DNA of 33,482 nucleotides from Actinophytocola sp. (lineage in GTDB: Bacteria > Actinomycetota > Actinomycetes > Mycobacteriales > Pseudonocardiaceae): positions 1-33,482 of the forward strand of contig WHUB01000049.1 in the NCBI GenBank assembly GCA_009377395.1, given 5' to 3'. Below are positions 15,459 to 23,933 of the stretch, piece after piece. Below the pieces are notes generated by a model that was given only the letters and a program-made list of their open reading frames with translations, searched no databases and was not told the origin of the DNA. How positions within the stretch are numbered: the stretch's first letter is position 1; each line of letters starts with the position of its first letter. The translations under genes were made by a program, and so were the position numbers.

Positions 15459-16000
15459 CGGCTGTGTCGATCTACACCTTCGACGTGCACTTCACCGGAC
15501 CGGCGGGAGACGACACCGTCGACTCGCTGTACGAGGCGGGCTGGGACGACGCCACCGTGTCCTTCGATCCCGTCAGCGGCGGAATGGGAATCGCGACCTT
15601 CGACCGGGAGGCGCCCTCGGCGGTCGAAGCGATCGCATCGGCCATCGCGACAGGAAGGGCGGCCGGAGTCACGGTAGCCGGCGTGACCGAGAATCTCGTC
15701 CCGTTCGCCGAGATCGCCGAGCGCACCGGGCGCACCGTGGCAACCGTTGACCATTGGGTGCGGGGTCGTCGCGGCCCAGGAGGTTTCCCCGAGCCGAGAA
15801 TCAAGCGAGCGAAGGCCAGTCTGTATTCCTGGGCGGAGGTGACTCGCTGGCTGCACGAGCACGGATTGGCCGACGTGTCGGAGACGGACGTCGAGACCGC
15901 GCGGGTGTGCGAGATCGCGGACTCGCTGGTTCGTGCTCGCCGGCTTCAGCATGAGCTGCCGCCAAAGGATCGCCGGTTGCTTCAGCGTGCCGTGGCGTAA
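15455..16000 (+). CDS. HTH DNA-binding partner protein, candidate antitoxin
   Basis: A 181-residue protein. Residues 1-75 form an alpha/beta domain (YTFDVHFTGPAGDDTVDSLY, a YEAGWDDATVSF segment, then a helix AVEAIASAIATG). Residues about 85-135 are a MerR/HTH_17-like domain (FAEIAERTGRTVATVDHWVRG, then SLYSWAEVTRWLHEHG). A C-terminal helix rich in Arg and Leu ends the protein. The N-terminal part could bind the small partner, as antitoxins do, and the HTH could bind the palindrome at 15188-15203. GTG 15455 overlaps the upstream stop (GTGA); GTG 15464 with a GGGAGA upstream is an alternative start. The stop is three bases from the convergent purU stop. Confidence 0.7.
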   Translation: MTAVSIYTFDVHFTGPAGDDTVDSLYEAGWDDATVSFDPVSGGMGIATFDREAPSAVEAIASAIATGRAAGVTVAGVTENLVPFAEIAERTGRTVATVDHWVRGRRGPGGFPEPRIKRAKASLYSWAEVTRWLHEHGLADVSETDVETARVCEIADSLVRARRLQHELPPKDRRLLQRAVA

Positions 16001-16003
16001 TCC

Positions 16004-16855
16004 TCACCGGAACACCACGGTGCTGTTGCCGTTGAGCAGCACTCGGCGTTCGCTGTGCCAGCGGACCGCGCGGGCGAGCGCCAGTGCCTCCGCGTCGCGG
16101 CCCACGGTGGCCAGCGCCCTCGGGTCGTGGCCGTGGTCCACCCGCAGCACCTCCTGCTCGATGATCGGCCCCTCATCCAGCTCAGGCGTCACATAATGCG
16201 CGGTCGCGCCCACGTACTTGACGCCACGGTCGTAGGCCTGCTGGTACGGCCTGGCGCCCTTGAAGCCCGGCAGGAACGAGTGGTGGATGTTGATCGCCCT
16301 GCCCGCCAGCTTGGCGCAGAGGTCGTCCGACAGCACCTGCATGTAGCGGGCGAGCACCACGAGGTCCGCCCGGTACTCGTCCACCAGCTCCAACAACCGG
16401 GCCTCCGCGTCCGATTTGGTCTCCGAGGTCACAGGCATATGGACGAAGTCCAGCCCGGCCGCCTCGGCCATCGGCCGCAGGTCCTCGTGATTGGAGGCCA
16501 CCGCCGCGATGTCGGCGCCGAGGCTGCCCGCCCGCCACCGGAAGATCAGGTCGTTGAGGCAGTGACCGGCCTTGGACACCATCACCAGGAGGCGTGCCGG
16601 CCGGTCGTCGAACAGCTCGAACTCCATGTCGAACTCGCGCGCCACTGGGCCGAACTCCCGGGTGAGGTCGGCGACCGTCGCGTCAGGCCGCGGACAGGTG
16701 AACGAGGTCCGCAGGAACAGCGCACCACGGACGCGATCGTCGAACTGCTGATGCTCGACGATGTCGCAGGCGCGGTCGACGAGAAACGACGTCACCGCGT
16801 GCACGATCCCGGCCCGCTCGGGGCATCGCAACGTCAGCGTGAACAGGTCTGCCAC
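16004..16855 (-). CDS. purU: Formyltetrahydrofolate deformylase
   Basis: Hydrolyses 10-formyl-THF to formate and THF, regenerating free folate when one-carbon units are in excess. The product is 283 residues. An N-terminal ACT domain (about 1-80, LTLRCPERAGIVHAVTSFL) precedes a formyltransferase-like domain with the catalytic Asn-His pair in AINIHHSFLPGF and the Asp in TPELDEGPI. I start at GTG 16855, which follows GAGGAGAAGG, rather than the longer in-frame reading that runs into sdaA. It is the last gene of the sarcosine oxidase operon, 10 bp after sdaA. Its role here is to drain folate one-carbon units made during dimethylglycine and sarcosine oxidation, sending formate to the dehydrogenase at 23896. 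Confidence 0.95.
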   Translation of the reverse strand: MADLFTLTLRCPERAGIVHAVTSFLVDRACDIVEHQQFDDRVRGALFLRTSFTCPRPDATVADLTREFGPVAREFDMEFELFDDRPARLLVMVSKAGHCLNDLIFRWRAGSLGADIAAVASNHEDLRPMAEAAGLDFVHMPVTSETKSDAEARLLELVDEYRADLVVLARYMQVLSDDLCAKLAGRAINIHHSFLPGFKGARPYQQAYDRGVKYVGATAHYVTPELDEGPIIEQEVLRVDHGHDPRALATVGRDAEALALARAVRWHSERRVLLNGNSTVVFR

Positions 16856-16865
16856 GGCCTTCTCC

Positions 16866-18239
16866 TCAGCACTCCACCACATTGAGGGCGAGACCGCCCC
16901 GGGACGTTTCCTTGTACTTGTCCTTCATGTCGGCACCGGTGTCGCGCATCGTCTTGATCGCCTTGTCCAGGCTGACGAAATGCAGACCATCCCCGCGCAT
17001 CGACATCCGCGCCGCCATGATCGCCTTGATCGAGGCGACCGCGTTCCGCTCGATGCACGGGATCTGCACCAGGCCGCCCACCGGGTCACAGGTGAGCCCC
17101 AGGTTGTGCTCGATCCCGATCTCGGCCGCGTTCTCCACCTGCTCCGGACTGGCGCCGAACACCTCGGCGAGCCCGGCGGCCGCCATCGAGCAGGCCGAGC
17201 CGACCTCGCCCTGACAACCGACCTCGGCGCCGGAGATGGACGCGTTCTGCTTGAACAGCATGCCGATCGCGCCCGCGGTGAGCAGGAAGTCCACCACGCC
17301 GTCCTCGGACGCGCCCGCCACGAACCGCCAGTAGTAGTGCAGCACCGCCGGGATGATCCCGGCCGCACCGTTGGTCGGCGCGGTGACGATCCGCCCGCCC
17401 GCGGCGTTCTCCTCGTTCACCGCCAGCGCGAACAGCGTCACCCACTCCATCGCGTACAGCGGGTCCTCGGCGTTGCCCGCGACGTCGAGGTGCTCCTTCA
17501 GGTTCGCCGCCCGCCGCCTCACCTTCAGTCCGCCGGGCAGCACTCCCGTCGTCGACGTCCCGCGCTCGACGCACTCGGCCATCACCGACCAGATGTGCAG
17601 CAGCCCTGATCGGACCTCGTCCTCGCTGCGGCGCACCGTCTCGTTCGCCATCATCAGCGAGCTGATCGACCGCCCGGTGCGGGAGGTGCGGACCAGCAGC
17701 TCCTCCGCCGTCGAGAACGGGAACGGGACCGGCGTGGGGTCTTCGACGAGCTGTTTCGCGCCCGCTTCGTCCTCGTCGAGCACGAAGCCGCCGCCGACCG
17801 AGTAGTACGTGCGCACCGACAGCACCGTGCCCGCCCGGTCGAAAGCGTGGAACATCATCCCGTTGCTGTGGAACTCGAGCCGCTTGCGCCGGTGCAGCAC
17901 GACGTCGTCCGACACCGAGAATCCGATGTGGACACCACCGGCGAGTTCCAGCTCGCCGGACTCCGCGACCCGGTCCACCATGGGCTGTGCCGCCACCGGG
18001 TCGACCTCGTCCGGCCCGTGCCCGGCGAGGCCGAGCACAACGGCCTTGACGCTGCCGTGGCCGTGACCGGTCGCGCCGAGCGAGCCGAACAGCTCGACCC
18101 GCATCGACGCCGCCCGGCTCAGCAGCCCCTCGGCGGCCAGCGACTCCACATAGGACTTGGCGGCGCGCATCGGGCCGACGGTGTGTGAGCTCGACGGCCC
18201 GATGCCCACCTTGAACAGGTCGAACACGCTCAGGCTCAT
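16866..18239 (-). CDS. sdaA: L-serine ammonia-lyase, iron-sulfur type
   Basis: Deaminates L-serine to pyruvate and ammonia with a labile [4Fe-4S] cluster. The product is 457 residues, the usual single-chain form: beta domain first ([19 protein letters not shown]), then the alpha domain. The cluster cysteines are in [11 protein letters not shown] and in [13 protein letters not shown], where the Cys-x10-Cys spacing matches the family. The C-terminal residue is Cys, as in the Legionella enzyme, where the terminal Cys reaches the cluster. The start overlaps the soxG stop (ATGA). It finishes the betaine route by turning serine, made from glycine by GlyA, into pyruvate. Confidence 0.96.
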   Translation of the reverse strand: MSLSVFDLFKVGIGPSSSHTVGPMRAAKSYVESLAAEGLLSRAASMRVELFGSLGATGHGHGSVKAVVLGLAGHGPDEVDPVAAQPMVDRVAESGELELAGGVHIGFSVSDDVVLHRRKRLEFHSNGMMFHAFDRAGTVLSVRTYYSVGGGFVLDEDEAGAKQLVEDPTPVPFPFSTAEELLVRTSRTGRSISSLMMANETVRRSEDEVRSGLLHIWSVMAECVERGTSTTGVLPGGLKVRRRAANLKEHLDVAGNAEDPLYAMEWVTLFALAVNEENAAGGRIVTAPTNGAAGIIPAVLHYYWRFVAGASEDGVVDFLLTAGAIGMLFKQNASISGAEVGCQGEVGSACSMAAAGLAEVFGASPEQVENAAEIGIEHNLGLTCDPVGGLVQIPCIERNAVASIKAIMAARMSMRGDGLHFVSLDKAIKTMRDTGADMKDKYKETSRGGLALNVVEC

Positions 18240-18844
18240 ACCGGCTCCTCGCGGTACTCGGCACCAGCGTCGACCAGCCACGCGGCCAGGTAGCGGGCGA
18301 AGGACGCCCGCACCAGCAGCAGGAACTCGGCGGGGTCTGCGTCGCGCACCAGCAGGATGATCCCGGTCTGTGCGAGCAGCGTCTGCACGCAGGTTCCGGT
18401 GGGCGACACCGACGGGTGCAGGTCGATGGCGCAACCATGTGCCAGCAGGTCGCGTGCCCTCGGCCCGGACAGCGCCAGCGTGGTGCGCTGCGCCGAGACG
18501 TCGACCACCGCGCCGCCCTGCGTGCCGCCGATGGCCTCCCGCAGCGCGCTTTCCAGCGTCCGCTGCAGGCCCGGCTGGGCCAGCACGAGGTACTCGTCCG
18601 GGCCGAGCCAGGCCACCTCGACCGGCCCGTGCGGCCCGGCGCCGCGGTTGAAGGTGCACGGCGTCTCCGGCAGATCGACGCCGAGAACCCTGCTCACCGC
18701 GGCCGCCCGGCCCGCGTCGCGCAGCCGCAGCGTCAACTGCGACCGGAAGGGCCGCTCGGTCAGTCGCACCGCCGGGGCCAGCTCGGCGAACCGCGAGGTC
18801 CAGCCGTCCAGCGGGGTGCGGCGGGTCGTGATGTCAGCCGTCAC
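18236..18844 (-). CDS. soxG: Sarcosine oxidase gamma subunit
   Basis: A 202-residue subunit of heterotetrameric sarcosine oxidase, related to part of the GcvT fold and needed for assembly. Recognised blocks are [21 protein letters not shown]-type sequence, [22 protein letters not shown] and a C-terminal [14 protein letters not shown] segment. GTG 18844 follows AAGGAG by six bases and overlaps the soxA 3' end by 11 bp. The stop overlaps the sdaA start (ATGA). The gamma subunit is the least conserved of the four, but the operon order makes the call secure. Confidence 0.93.
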   Translation of the reverse strand: MTADITTRRTPLDGWTSRFAELAPAVRLTERPFRSQLTLRLRDAGRAAAVSRVLGVDLPETPCTFNRGAGPHGPVEVAWLGPDEYLVLAQPGLQRTLESALREAIGGTQGGAVVDVSAQRTTLALSGPRARDLLAHGCAIDLHPSVSPTGTCVQTLLAQTGIILLVRDADPAEFLLLVRASFARYLAAWLVDAGAEYREEPV

Positions 18845-21677
18845 GGCGGGCTCCTTCCTTGTCGTACAACACGGTGTCGGTCACGGTGACGGCGACGACC
18901 TCGTCGTCCTTGGTGACGTAGAGCTTCTCGCCGATGCGGTCACGGCCGGACCGCAGCACGGCGAGCGCGAAGGTCCGGCCGAGCGCCGCGCTGTCGTAGC
19001 TGGACGTGACGTGGCCCAGCATCCGCACCGGCGGCTCCGGCAGGTGGTCGTGCTCGATGATCTGCCCGCCCTCGGGCAGCAGCACCGAAGGATCGGCGGG
19101 CAGCAGGCCGACCAGCTGCTTGCGGTCCGGCCGCAGGTTCTCCGCCCTGCTGAAGGAACGCTTGCCGATGAAGTCGGTCTTCTTCTTCGACACCGCCCAC
19201 GACATGCCGAGGTCCTGCGGCGTGACCGTGCCGTCGGTGTCCTGGCCGACGATCGGGTAGCCCTTCTCGGCGCGCAGCACGTGCATCGTCTCGGTGCCGT
19301 ACGGGGTGATGCCGTACGGCTCCCCCGCCTCGATCAGCGCCTCCCACAGCGCGAGGCCGCACCAGGCATTGACGTTGATCTCGTACGCCAGCTCGCCGGA
19401 GAAGCTGATCCGGCATATCCGCGCTGGGATTCCGGCCACGGTCGCGTCCTGCCAGGTCATGAACCCGAACGCGTCGTTGCTGACGTCGAGCTCCGGCGCC
19501 AGCGCCGCCAGCACGTCGCGCGACTTCGGACCGACGAGCGGGACGGTGACCCAGTGCTCGGTGACCGAGGTGGCGAACACCCGCAGGTGTGGCCATTCGG
19601 TCTGCAGCCACTCCTCGATCCAGTCCAGCACCATCGCCGCGTTGCCGGTGGTGGTCGTCAGCAGGAAGTGGTCGTCGGCGAGGCGGATCACCGTGCCGTC
19701 GTCGATGACCATGCCGTCGATGCCGCACATGACGCCGTACCGGATCCGGCCGACCTTGAGCGTGCTCATCATGTTCGTGTAGAGCATGTCGAGCAGCTCG
19801 GCCGCGTCCGGGCCCTGGAGGTCGATCTTGCCGAGCGTGGAGGCGTCCATCAGCGCGACGCCCTCCCGTGCCGCGCGGCACTCGCGCAGCACGGCGGTGT
19901 GCATGTCCTCGCCCTGCCTCGGGTAGTGGCGGGCGCGCTTCCACTGCCCGACGTCCTCGAACTCCGCGCCCTGCGCCACGTGCCAGTCGTGCAGCGCGGT
20001 CACCCGGATCGGGTCGTACAGCTCGCCCCGGTCGCGTCCGCCGAGCGCGGCGAACGGCACCGAGGTGTAGGGCGGGCGGAAGGTGGTCGGCCGCCGCTCG
20101 GCGAGGTTCGCGCCGAGCTGTTCGGCGACCAGACCGGCCGCGACCGTCCCGGACGTCTTGCCTTGGTCGTGGGCGGTGCCGATGGTGGTGTAGCGCTTGA
20201 CGTGCTCCAGCGACTCGAGGCCCGCACCGGTGGCACGCTCAACTTCGGACACCGTGACGTCGCGTTGGAGGTCGACGAACGCCCTGTCGTCGGCACCGCC
20301 AGGCACCCGCCACAGCACCGCAGCCGCCGTCTCCTCGGCGCGGACGTCGGCCACCGGCACCCGCGCCTCGGCCGCCGGGGTGAACCCGGCGGCGGTGACG
20401 GCCGCGCGACCGGCGTCGATGCCCTGCTCGACGCACGTGGTCAGCTCGAACGTGCCCGCCGCCGAACCGGCAACCCGCGCCGAGGCCAGGCTCTCCCCCG
20501 GCACGTAAGCGCCGGTCTCCGGCGCGTACCGCAGCGTGCCGCCGAGCTGGCTGAACAGATGCACGGCAGGGTTCCAGCCGCCGGAGACCAGCAGCGTGTC
20601 GCATCCGACGGTGTCGGCCTGCCCACCGCCGAACGGTCCGATGTGGACGTCGGTGAGCCGGTCATGGCCTTCGGTGCCAGTGACGACGTGGCCGGGGTGC
20701 ACCTCGATGCCCCGCGCCGCGCACTCCGCGCTGAGCCCGGGCGGCACCTCCTGGCGCGCGTCGAGCAGCACCGGGACGTCGATCCCCGCCTCGGCCAGCT
20801 CGATCGCGGCGAGGTAGGCGCTGTCGTTGGCGGTGAACACGGCGAGCCGCCTGCCTACCTGGACGCCGTAGCGGTGCAGGTAGGTGCGGGCGGCCCCGGC
20901 GAGCAGGATGCCCGGCCGGTCGTTGTCGGCGAACACGATGGGGCGCTCGTGCGCGCCGGTCGCGATCACGGTCTGCTTCGCCCTGATCCGCCAGATCCGG
21001 TGCCGGGAAACGTGTGACGGCGCGTCGAACCCGAGGTGGTCGGTGCGGCGTTGCAGCGCCAGCACGAACCCGTCTTGGTAGGCGCCGAACGCCGTGGTGC
21101 GGTCGAGCCGCAACACACCGGGTGTCGTGTCGAGCTCGGTGATCACGTCGCGCACCCAGACGTCCGACGACCGGCCGTCGAGGTTGTCGTCAGTGCCGAG
21201 CAGCGAGCCGCCCGGCTCGCTCTGGTCGTCGACCAGTACTACCCGAGCACCGCTGCGGGCGGCGGTGAGCGCCGCGGCGAGCCCGGCGGGCCCCGCGCCG
21301 ACCACCAGCACGTCGCAGTGGGCGTGCTTCGCGTCGTAGCGCGACGGGTCGGGCTCGGCGGCGAGCACTCCGTACCCGGAGAGGCCGTCGGCGACCAGGC
21401 CGTCGTACAGCTCGACCGTCGTCGCGGTCAGCATCGGCTCGGTGAAAGGTTCGGCGATCTGCACCAGCGCGTTGGGCTCCTCGACGCCCGCGGCCATGAT
21501 GCCGCGCGGGCGGCCGTACTTGATGCTGGTCCCGGTCTGGTGCACTCCGTTGGCCAGCAGCGCCGAGGCGAGCGTGTCACCCGTGCGGCCGGCGAGCGAG
21601 CGCCCGTTGAAGCTGAACCGCAGCGCGCTGTCCCGGTCGATGCGGCCGCCAGCGGGAAGCCGGAAGTCGGCGGTCAT
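18834..21677 (-). CDS. soxA: Sarcosine oxidase alpha subunit
   Basis: Large subunit (947 residues) of the heterotetramer that oxidises sarcosine to glycine, passing the methyl carbon to THF. The N-terminal ferredoxin-like domain (FSFNGRSLAGRTGDTLASAL) is followed by a Rossmann domain with VVGAGPAGLAAALTAARSG near residue 140, a central SoxA-specific domain and a C-terminal GcvT-type folate-binding domain (from about residue 570: REGVALMDASTLGKIDLQGP, then LSGELAYEINV-like sequence). It binds NAD+ tightly and shares the FMN with SoxB. ATG 21677 overlaps the soxD stop (ATGA); a longer reading upstream is out of family. The length matches known alpha subunits (about 950-1000). Confidence 0.97.
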   Translation of the reverse strand: MTADFRLPAGGRIDRDSALRFSFNGRSLAGRTGDTLASALLANGVHQTGTSIKYGRPRGIMAAGVEEPNALVQIAEPFTEPMLTATTVELYDGLVADGLSGYGVLAAEPDPSRYDAKHAHCDVLVVGAGPAGLAAALTAARSGARVVLVDDQSEPGGSLLGTDDNLDGRSSDVWVRDVITELDTTPGVLRLDRTTAFGAYQDGFVLALQRRTDHLGFDAPSHVSRHRIWRIRAKQTVIATGAHERPIVFADNDRPGILLAGAARTYLHRYGVQVGRRLAVFTANDSAYLAAIELAEAGIDVPVLLDARQEVPPGLSAECAARGIEVHPGHVVTGTEGHDRLTDVHIGPFGGGQADTVGCDTLLVSGGWNPAVHLFSQLGGTLRYAPETGAYVPGESLASARVAGSAAGTFELTTCVEQGIDAGRAAVTAAGFTPAAEARVPVADVRAEETAAAVLWRVPGGADDRAFVDLQRDVTVSEVERATGAGLESLEHVKRYTTIGTAHDQGKTSGTVAAGLVAEQLGANLAERRPTTFRPPYTSVPFAALGGRDRGELYDPIRVTALHDWHVAQGAEFEDVGQWKRARHYPRQGEDMHTAVLRECRAAREGVALMDASTLGKIDLQGPDAAELLDMLYTNMMSTLKVGRIRYGVMCGIDGMVIDDGTVIRLADDHFLLTTTTGNAAMVLDWIEEWLQTEWPHLRVFATSVTEHWVTVPLVGPKSRDVLAALAPELDVSNDAFGFMTWQDATVAGIPARICRISFSGELAYEINVNAWCGLALWEALIEAGEPYGITPYGTETMHVLRAEKGYPIVGQDTDGTVTPQDLGMSWAVSKKKTDFIGKRSFSRAENLRPDRKQLVGLLPADPSVLLPEGGQIIEHDHLPEPPVRMLGHVTSSYDSAALGRTFALAVLRSGRDRIGEKLYVTKDDEVVAVTVTDTVLYDKEGARRDG

Positions 21678-21952
21678 GTCGTCACCGGCCTTTCCTGGCC
21701 GGGCCGGTAGACGGCGAGCAGCTCGTAGCTGCGGGTGTCCCGGACGGCGTTGAACCATCGGCGGCAGCCGGCCGCGTGGCTCCACCGCTCGGCGAACGGC
21801 CCTCGGGGGTTGTCACGGAAGAAGACGAACTTCGCCCACTCCTCGTCGGACAGCGCGGCGGGCTCGGCCGGGTAGTCGACGTGGGCCTGGCCGCCGTAGT
21901 GGAACTCGACCTCCTCGCGAGGCCCGCACCACGGGCAGGGAATGAGTTGCAT
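21674..21952 (-). CDS. soxD: Sarcosine oxidase delta subunit
   Basis: A 92-residue zinc-binding subunit. It starts MQLIPCPWCGPREEVEF with a CPWC knuckle; His and Cys later in HAAGCRRWF complete the site. YGGQAHVDYP, WAKFVFFRDNPRGP and RWSHAAGCRRWFNAVRDT are the invariant blocks. ATG 21952 follows AAGGAG; a longer in-frame reading only translates the end of soxB in another frame. It lies 19 bp after soxB and overlaps soxA by ATGA. Confidence 0.96.
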   Translation of the reverse strand: MQLIPCPWCGPREEVEFHYGGQAHVDYPAEPAALSDEEWAKFVFFRDNPRGPFAERWSHAAGCRRWFNAVRDTRSYELLAVYRPGQERPVTT

Positions 21953-21971
21953 CGGGGCTCCTTGAAATATC

Positions 21972-23195
21972 TCAGTGGGCGACGGCGGCGGCGCCGTGTT
22001 CGTCGACGAGGGCGCCGGTGGTGAACCGTTCCAGGGTGAACGGCTCGTTGTACGGATGCGGCTTGTCGTTGGCGATGGTGTGCGCGAAGCAGTCGCCGAC
22101 TCCCGGCGTCGCCTTGAAGCCGCCGGTTCCCCAGCCACAGTTGAGATACAGCCCGTCCACCGGCGTCAGGCCGATGATCGGCGAGGCGTCCGGGCTGACG
22201 TCGACGATGCCCGCCCAGGTGCGGAGCAGGTGTGCGCGGGCGAAGATCGGGAACAGCTCCATCGCGGCCGACATCTGCCGTTCGATGATGTGGAACGACC
22301 CGCGCTGGCCGTAGCCGTTGTAGTTGTCGATGCCCGCGCCCATCACCAGCTCGCCCTTGTGCGCCTGCGAGACGTAGACGTGGACCGCGTTCGACATCAC
22401 CACGGTCGGATGCACCGGCTCGAGCAGTTCGGAGACGAGGGCCTGCAATGGGTGCGACTGGACCGGCAGCTCGACACCGGCCATGGCGGCCAGCTCCGAG
22501 GAGTGGCCGGACGCGGCCAGCGCCACCCTGCCCGCCGCGATGCGCCCACGGGTGGTGTTCACTCCGGTGACCCGGCCGTCCGTGGTCTCGATGCCGGTCA
22601 CCTCGCAGTTCTGGATGAGGTCGACGCCGAGCCGGTCGGCCGCGCTGGCGTATCCCCAGGCGACGTAGTCGTGCTTGGCGATACCGGCCCGGGGCTGGTA
22701 GGTCGCGCCGAGGACGGGATAGCGCACCTCCGGCGAGACGTTGACGATCGGGCAGACCTCCTTGACGGCGTCCGCGTCGAGCCATTCGGCGTCGATCCCG
22801 TTGAGACGGTTGGCGTTGACCCGGCGCACGCTGTCGCGGACGTCCTGCAGGCTGTGCGCGAGGTTGAGCACGCCGCGCTGGTCGAACAGGATCGGGTAGT
22901 CGAGCTCCGCTTCCAGTCCCTCCCACAGCTTGAGGGCGTGCTCGTAGATGCCCGAGCTCTCGTCCCACAGGTAGTTGGAGCGGATGATCGTGGTGTTGCG
23001 GGCCATGTTCCCGCCGGCGAGCCAGCCCTTCTCCAGCACGGCCACGTTGGTGATGCCGTGCACGGCGGCGAGGTAGTAGGCCGTCGCCAGGCCGTGGCCG
23101 CCACCACCGACCACGACGACGTCGTAGGACTTGGCCGGGTCGGGGTTCCGCCAGAGGAACGAGGGGTGGTCCGGCAGGTTGGTTTGAGCGGGCAT
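21972..23195 (-). CDS. soxB: Sarcosine oxidase beta subunit
   Basis: A 407-residue flavoprotein subunit holding the sarcosine oxidation site. The FAD-binding motif is [16 protein letters not shown] (27-42). His175 in [14 protein letters not shown] aligns with the histidine that carries the covalent FMN in Corynebacterium sarcosine oxidase. The C-terminal [17 protein letters not shown] is the usual flavin-contacting block. It is the first gene of soxBDAG-sdaA-purU. A possible promoter on the minus strand (CTGACC at 23267-23262, 17 bp, TGATAT at 23244-23239) overlaps the palindrome at 23229-23250, so GntR repression relieved by sarcosine or betaine is a good guess. AAGGAT lies upstream of ATG 23195. 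Confidence 0.97.
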   Translation of the reverse strand: MPAQTNLPDHPSFLWRNPDPAKSYDVVVVGGGGHGLATAYYLAAVHGITNVAVLEKGWLAGGNMARNTTIIRSNYLWDESSGIYEHALKLWEGLEAELDYPILFDQRGVLNLAHSLQDVRDSVRRVNANRLNGIDAEWLDADAVKEVCPIVNVSPEVRYPVLGATYQPRAGIAKHDYVAWGYASAADRLGVDLIQNCEVTGIETTDGRVTGVNTTRGRIAAGRVALAASGHSSELAAMAGVELPVQSHPLQALVSELLEPVHPTVVMSNAVHVYVSQAHKGELVMGAGIDNYNGYGQRGSFHIIERQMSAAMELFPIFARAHLLRTWAGIVDVSPDASPIIGLTPVDGLYLNCGWGTGGFKATPGVGDCFAHTIANDKPHPYNEPFTLERFTTGALVDEHGAAAVAH

Positions 23196-23228
23196 CGCGG
23201 CACCGATCCTTCTGACATCCGGTTAGTC

Positions 23229-23250
23229 AACTACTGATATATCAGTTGTT
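23229..23250. promoter_or_regulatory. GntR-type palindromic operator between soxB and gntR
   Basis: The core ACTGATATATCAGT (23233-23246) is a perfect 14-bp palindrome; it extends to 22 bp with one mismatched pair (AAC and GTT outer arms). It sits centrally in the 72-bp gap between the divergent soxB and gntR starts and covers the likely soxB -10. A -10-like TAGAGT at 23255-23260 could serve gntR. Its size and symmetry suit an FCD-type GntR dimer. Confidence 0.65.
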
Positions 23251-23267
23251 CGTGTAGAGTAGGTCAG

Positions 23268-23933
23268 GTGAGAACGCACGTCAACACCGAGCTTTCGGAT
23301 CCCGGGATTTCGCTAGCCGAGCAGTCCTATCGAGCGCTTCGTGACCGGCTGGTCATGCTCGACATCAGACCCGGCGACCCGATCAACGAAGACCAGCTCA
23401 GCAGTGAGCTGGGCTGCGGCCGCACGCCGATCCGCGAGGCACTCAAGCGGCTGACGAGCGACCGGCTGGTCGCCGCGTTCCCCCGGCGCGGCACCTTCGC
23501 CACCGACGTCAACATCGCCGACCTCGCGCACATCTCGGAGGTCCGCCGCGCGCTGGAGCCGATGGCCGCGTCGGCCGCCGCCGAACGAGCCACCGCCGCG
23601 GACCGGGCCACGCTCACCGAGCTGCGCGACCAGCTCGACGCCAGCCAAGGGGCCGAGGACAACGACGCGTTGCTGCGGATGGACCTCGGCGTGCACCGAT
23701 CCATCTACCACTGCGTGTACAACCCGTTCCTCGAAGACACCCTCGTCGGCTACGACAACCTGGCGACGCGCATCTGGTGCGTGTTCGCGCCGCGCATGGC
23801 CGGGATGGCCGGACACGTCGGCGAGCACGTGCCGCTGCTCGCCGCCATCATCGACGGAGACGCCGAGAAGGCGGCGGAGCTGGCGTCGCAGCACGTCAGT
23901 GGCTTCGAGCGGGCGATTCGTGCGCTGATCTGA
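23268..23933 (+). CDS. GntR-family regulator, FCD subfamily
   Basis: A 221-residue regulator. The N-terminal winged helix (SYRALRDRLVMLDIRPGDPI, then LSSELGCGRTPIREALKRL) is followed by an all-helical FCD effector domain with the expected ligand residues in RRALEPMAAS, MDLGVHRSIY and GEHVPLLAAII. The GTG start at 23268 has no ribosome binding site and lies eight bases after a TAGAGT -10-like element, so it is probably leaderless. It is divergent from soxB with a palindrome between, and is the likely repressor of both betaine-degradation units. The last 38 bp overlap the 3' end of the convergent formate dehydrogenase gene. Confidence 0.93.
   Translation: MRTHVNTELSDPGISLAEQSYRALRDRLVMLDIRPGDPINEDQLSSELGCGRTPIREALKRLTSDRLVAAFPRRGTFATDVNIADLAHISEVRRALEPMAASAAAERATAADRATLTELRDQLDASQGAEDNDALLRMDLGVHRSIYHCVYNPFLEDTLVGYDNLATRIWCVFAPRMAGMAGHVGEHVPLLAAIIDGDAEKAAELASQHVSGFERAIRALI

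Noticed and set aside
18357-21017. An 886-codon plus-strand open frame opposite soxA and soxG.
   Set aside because: Shadow of soxA/soxG, which are conserved along their whole length.
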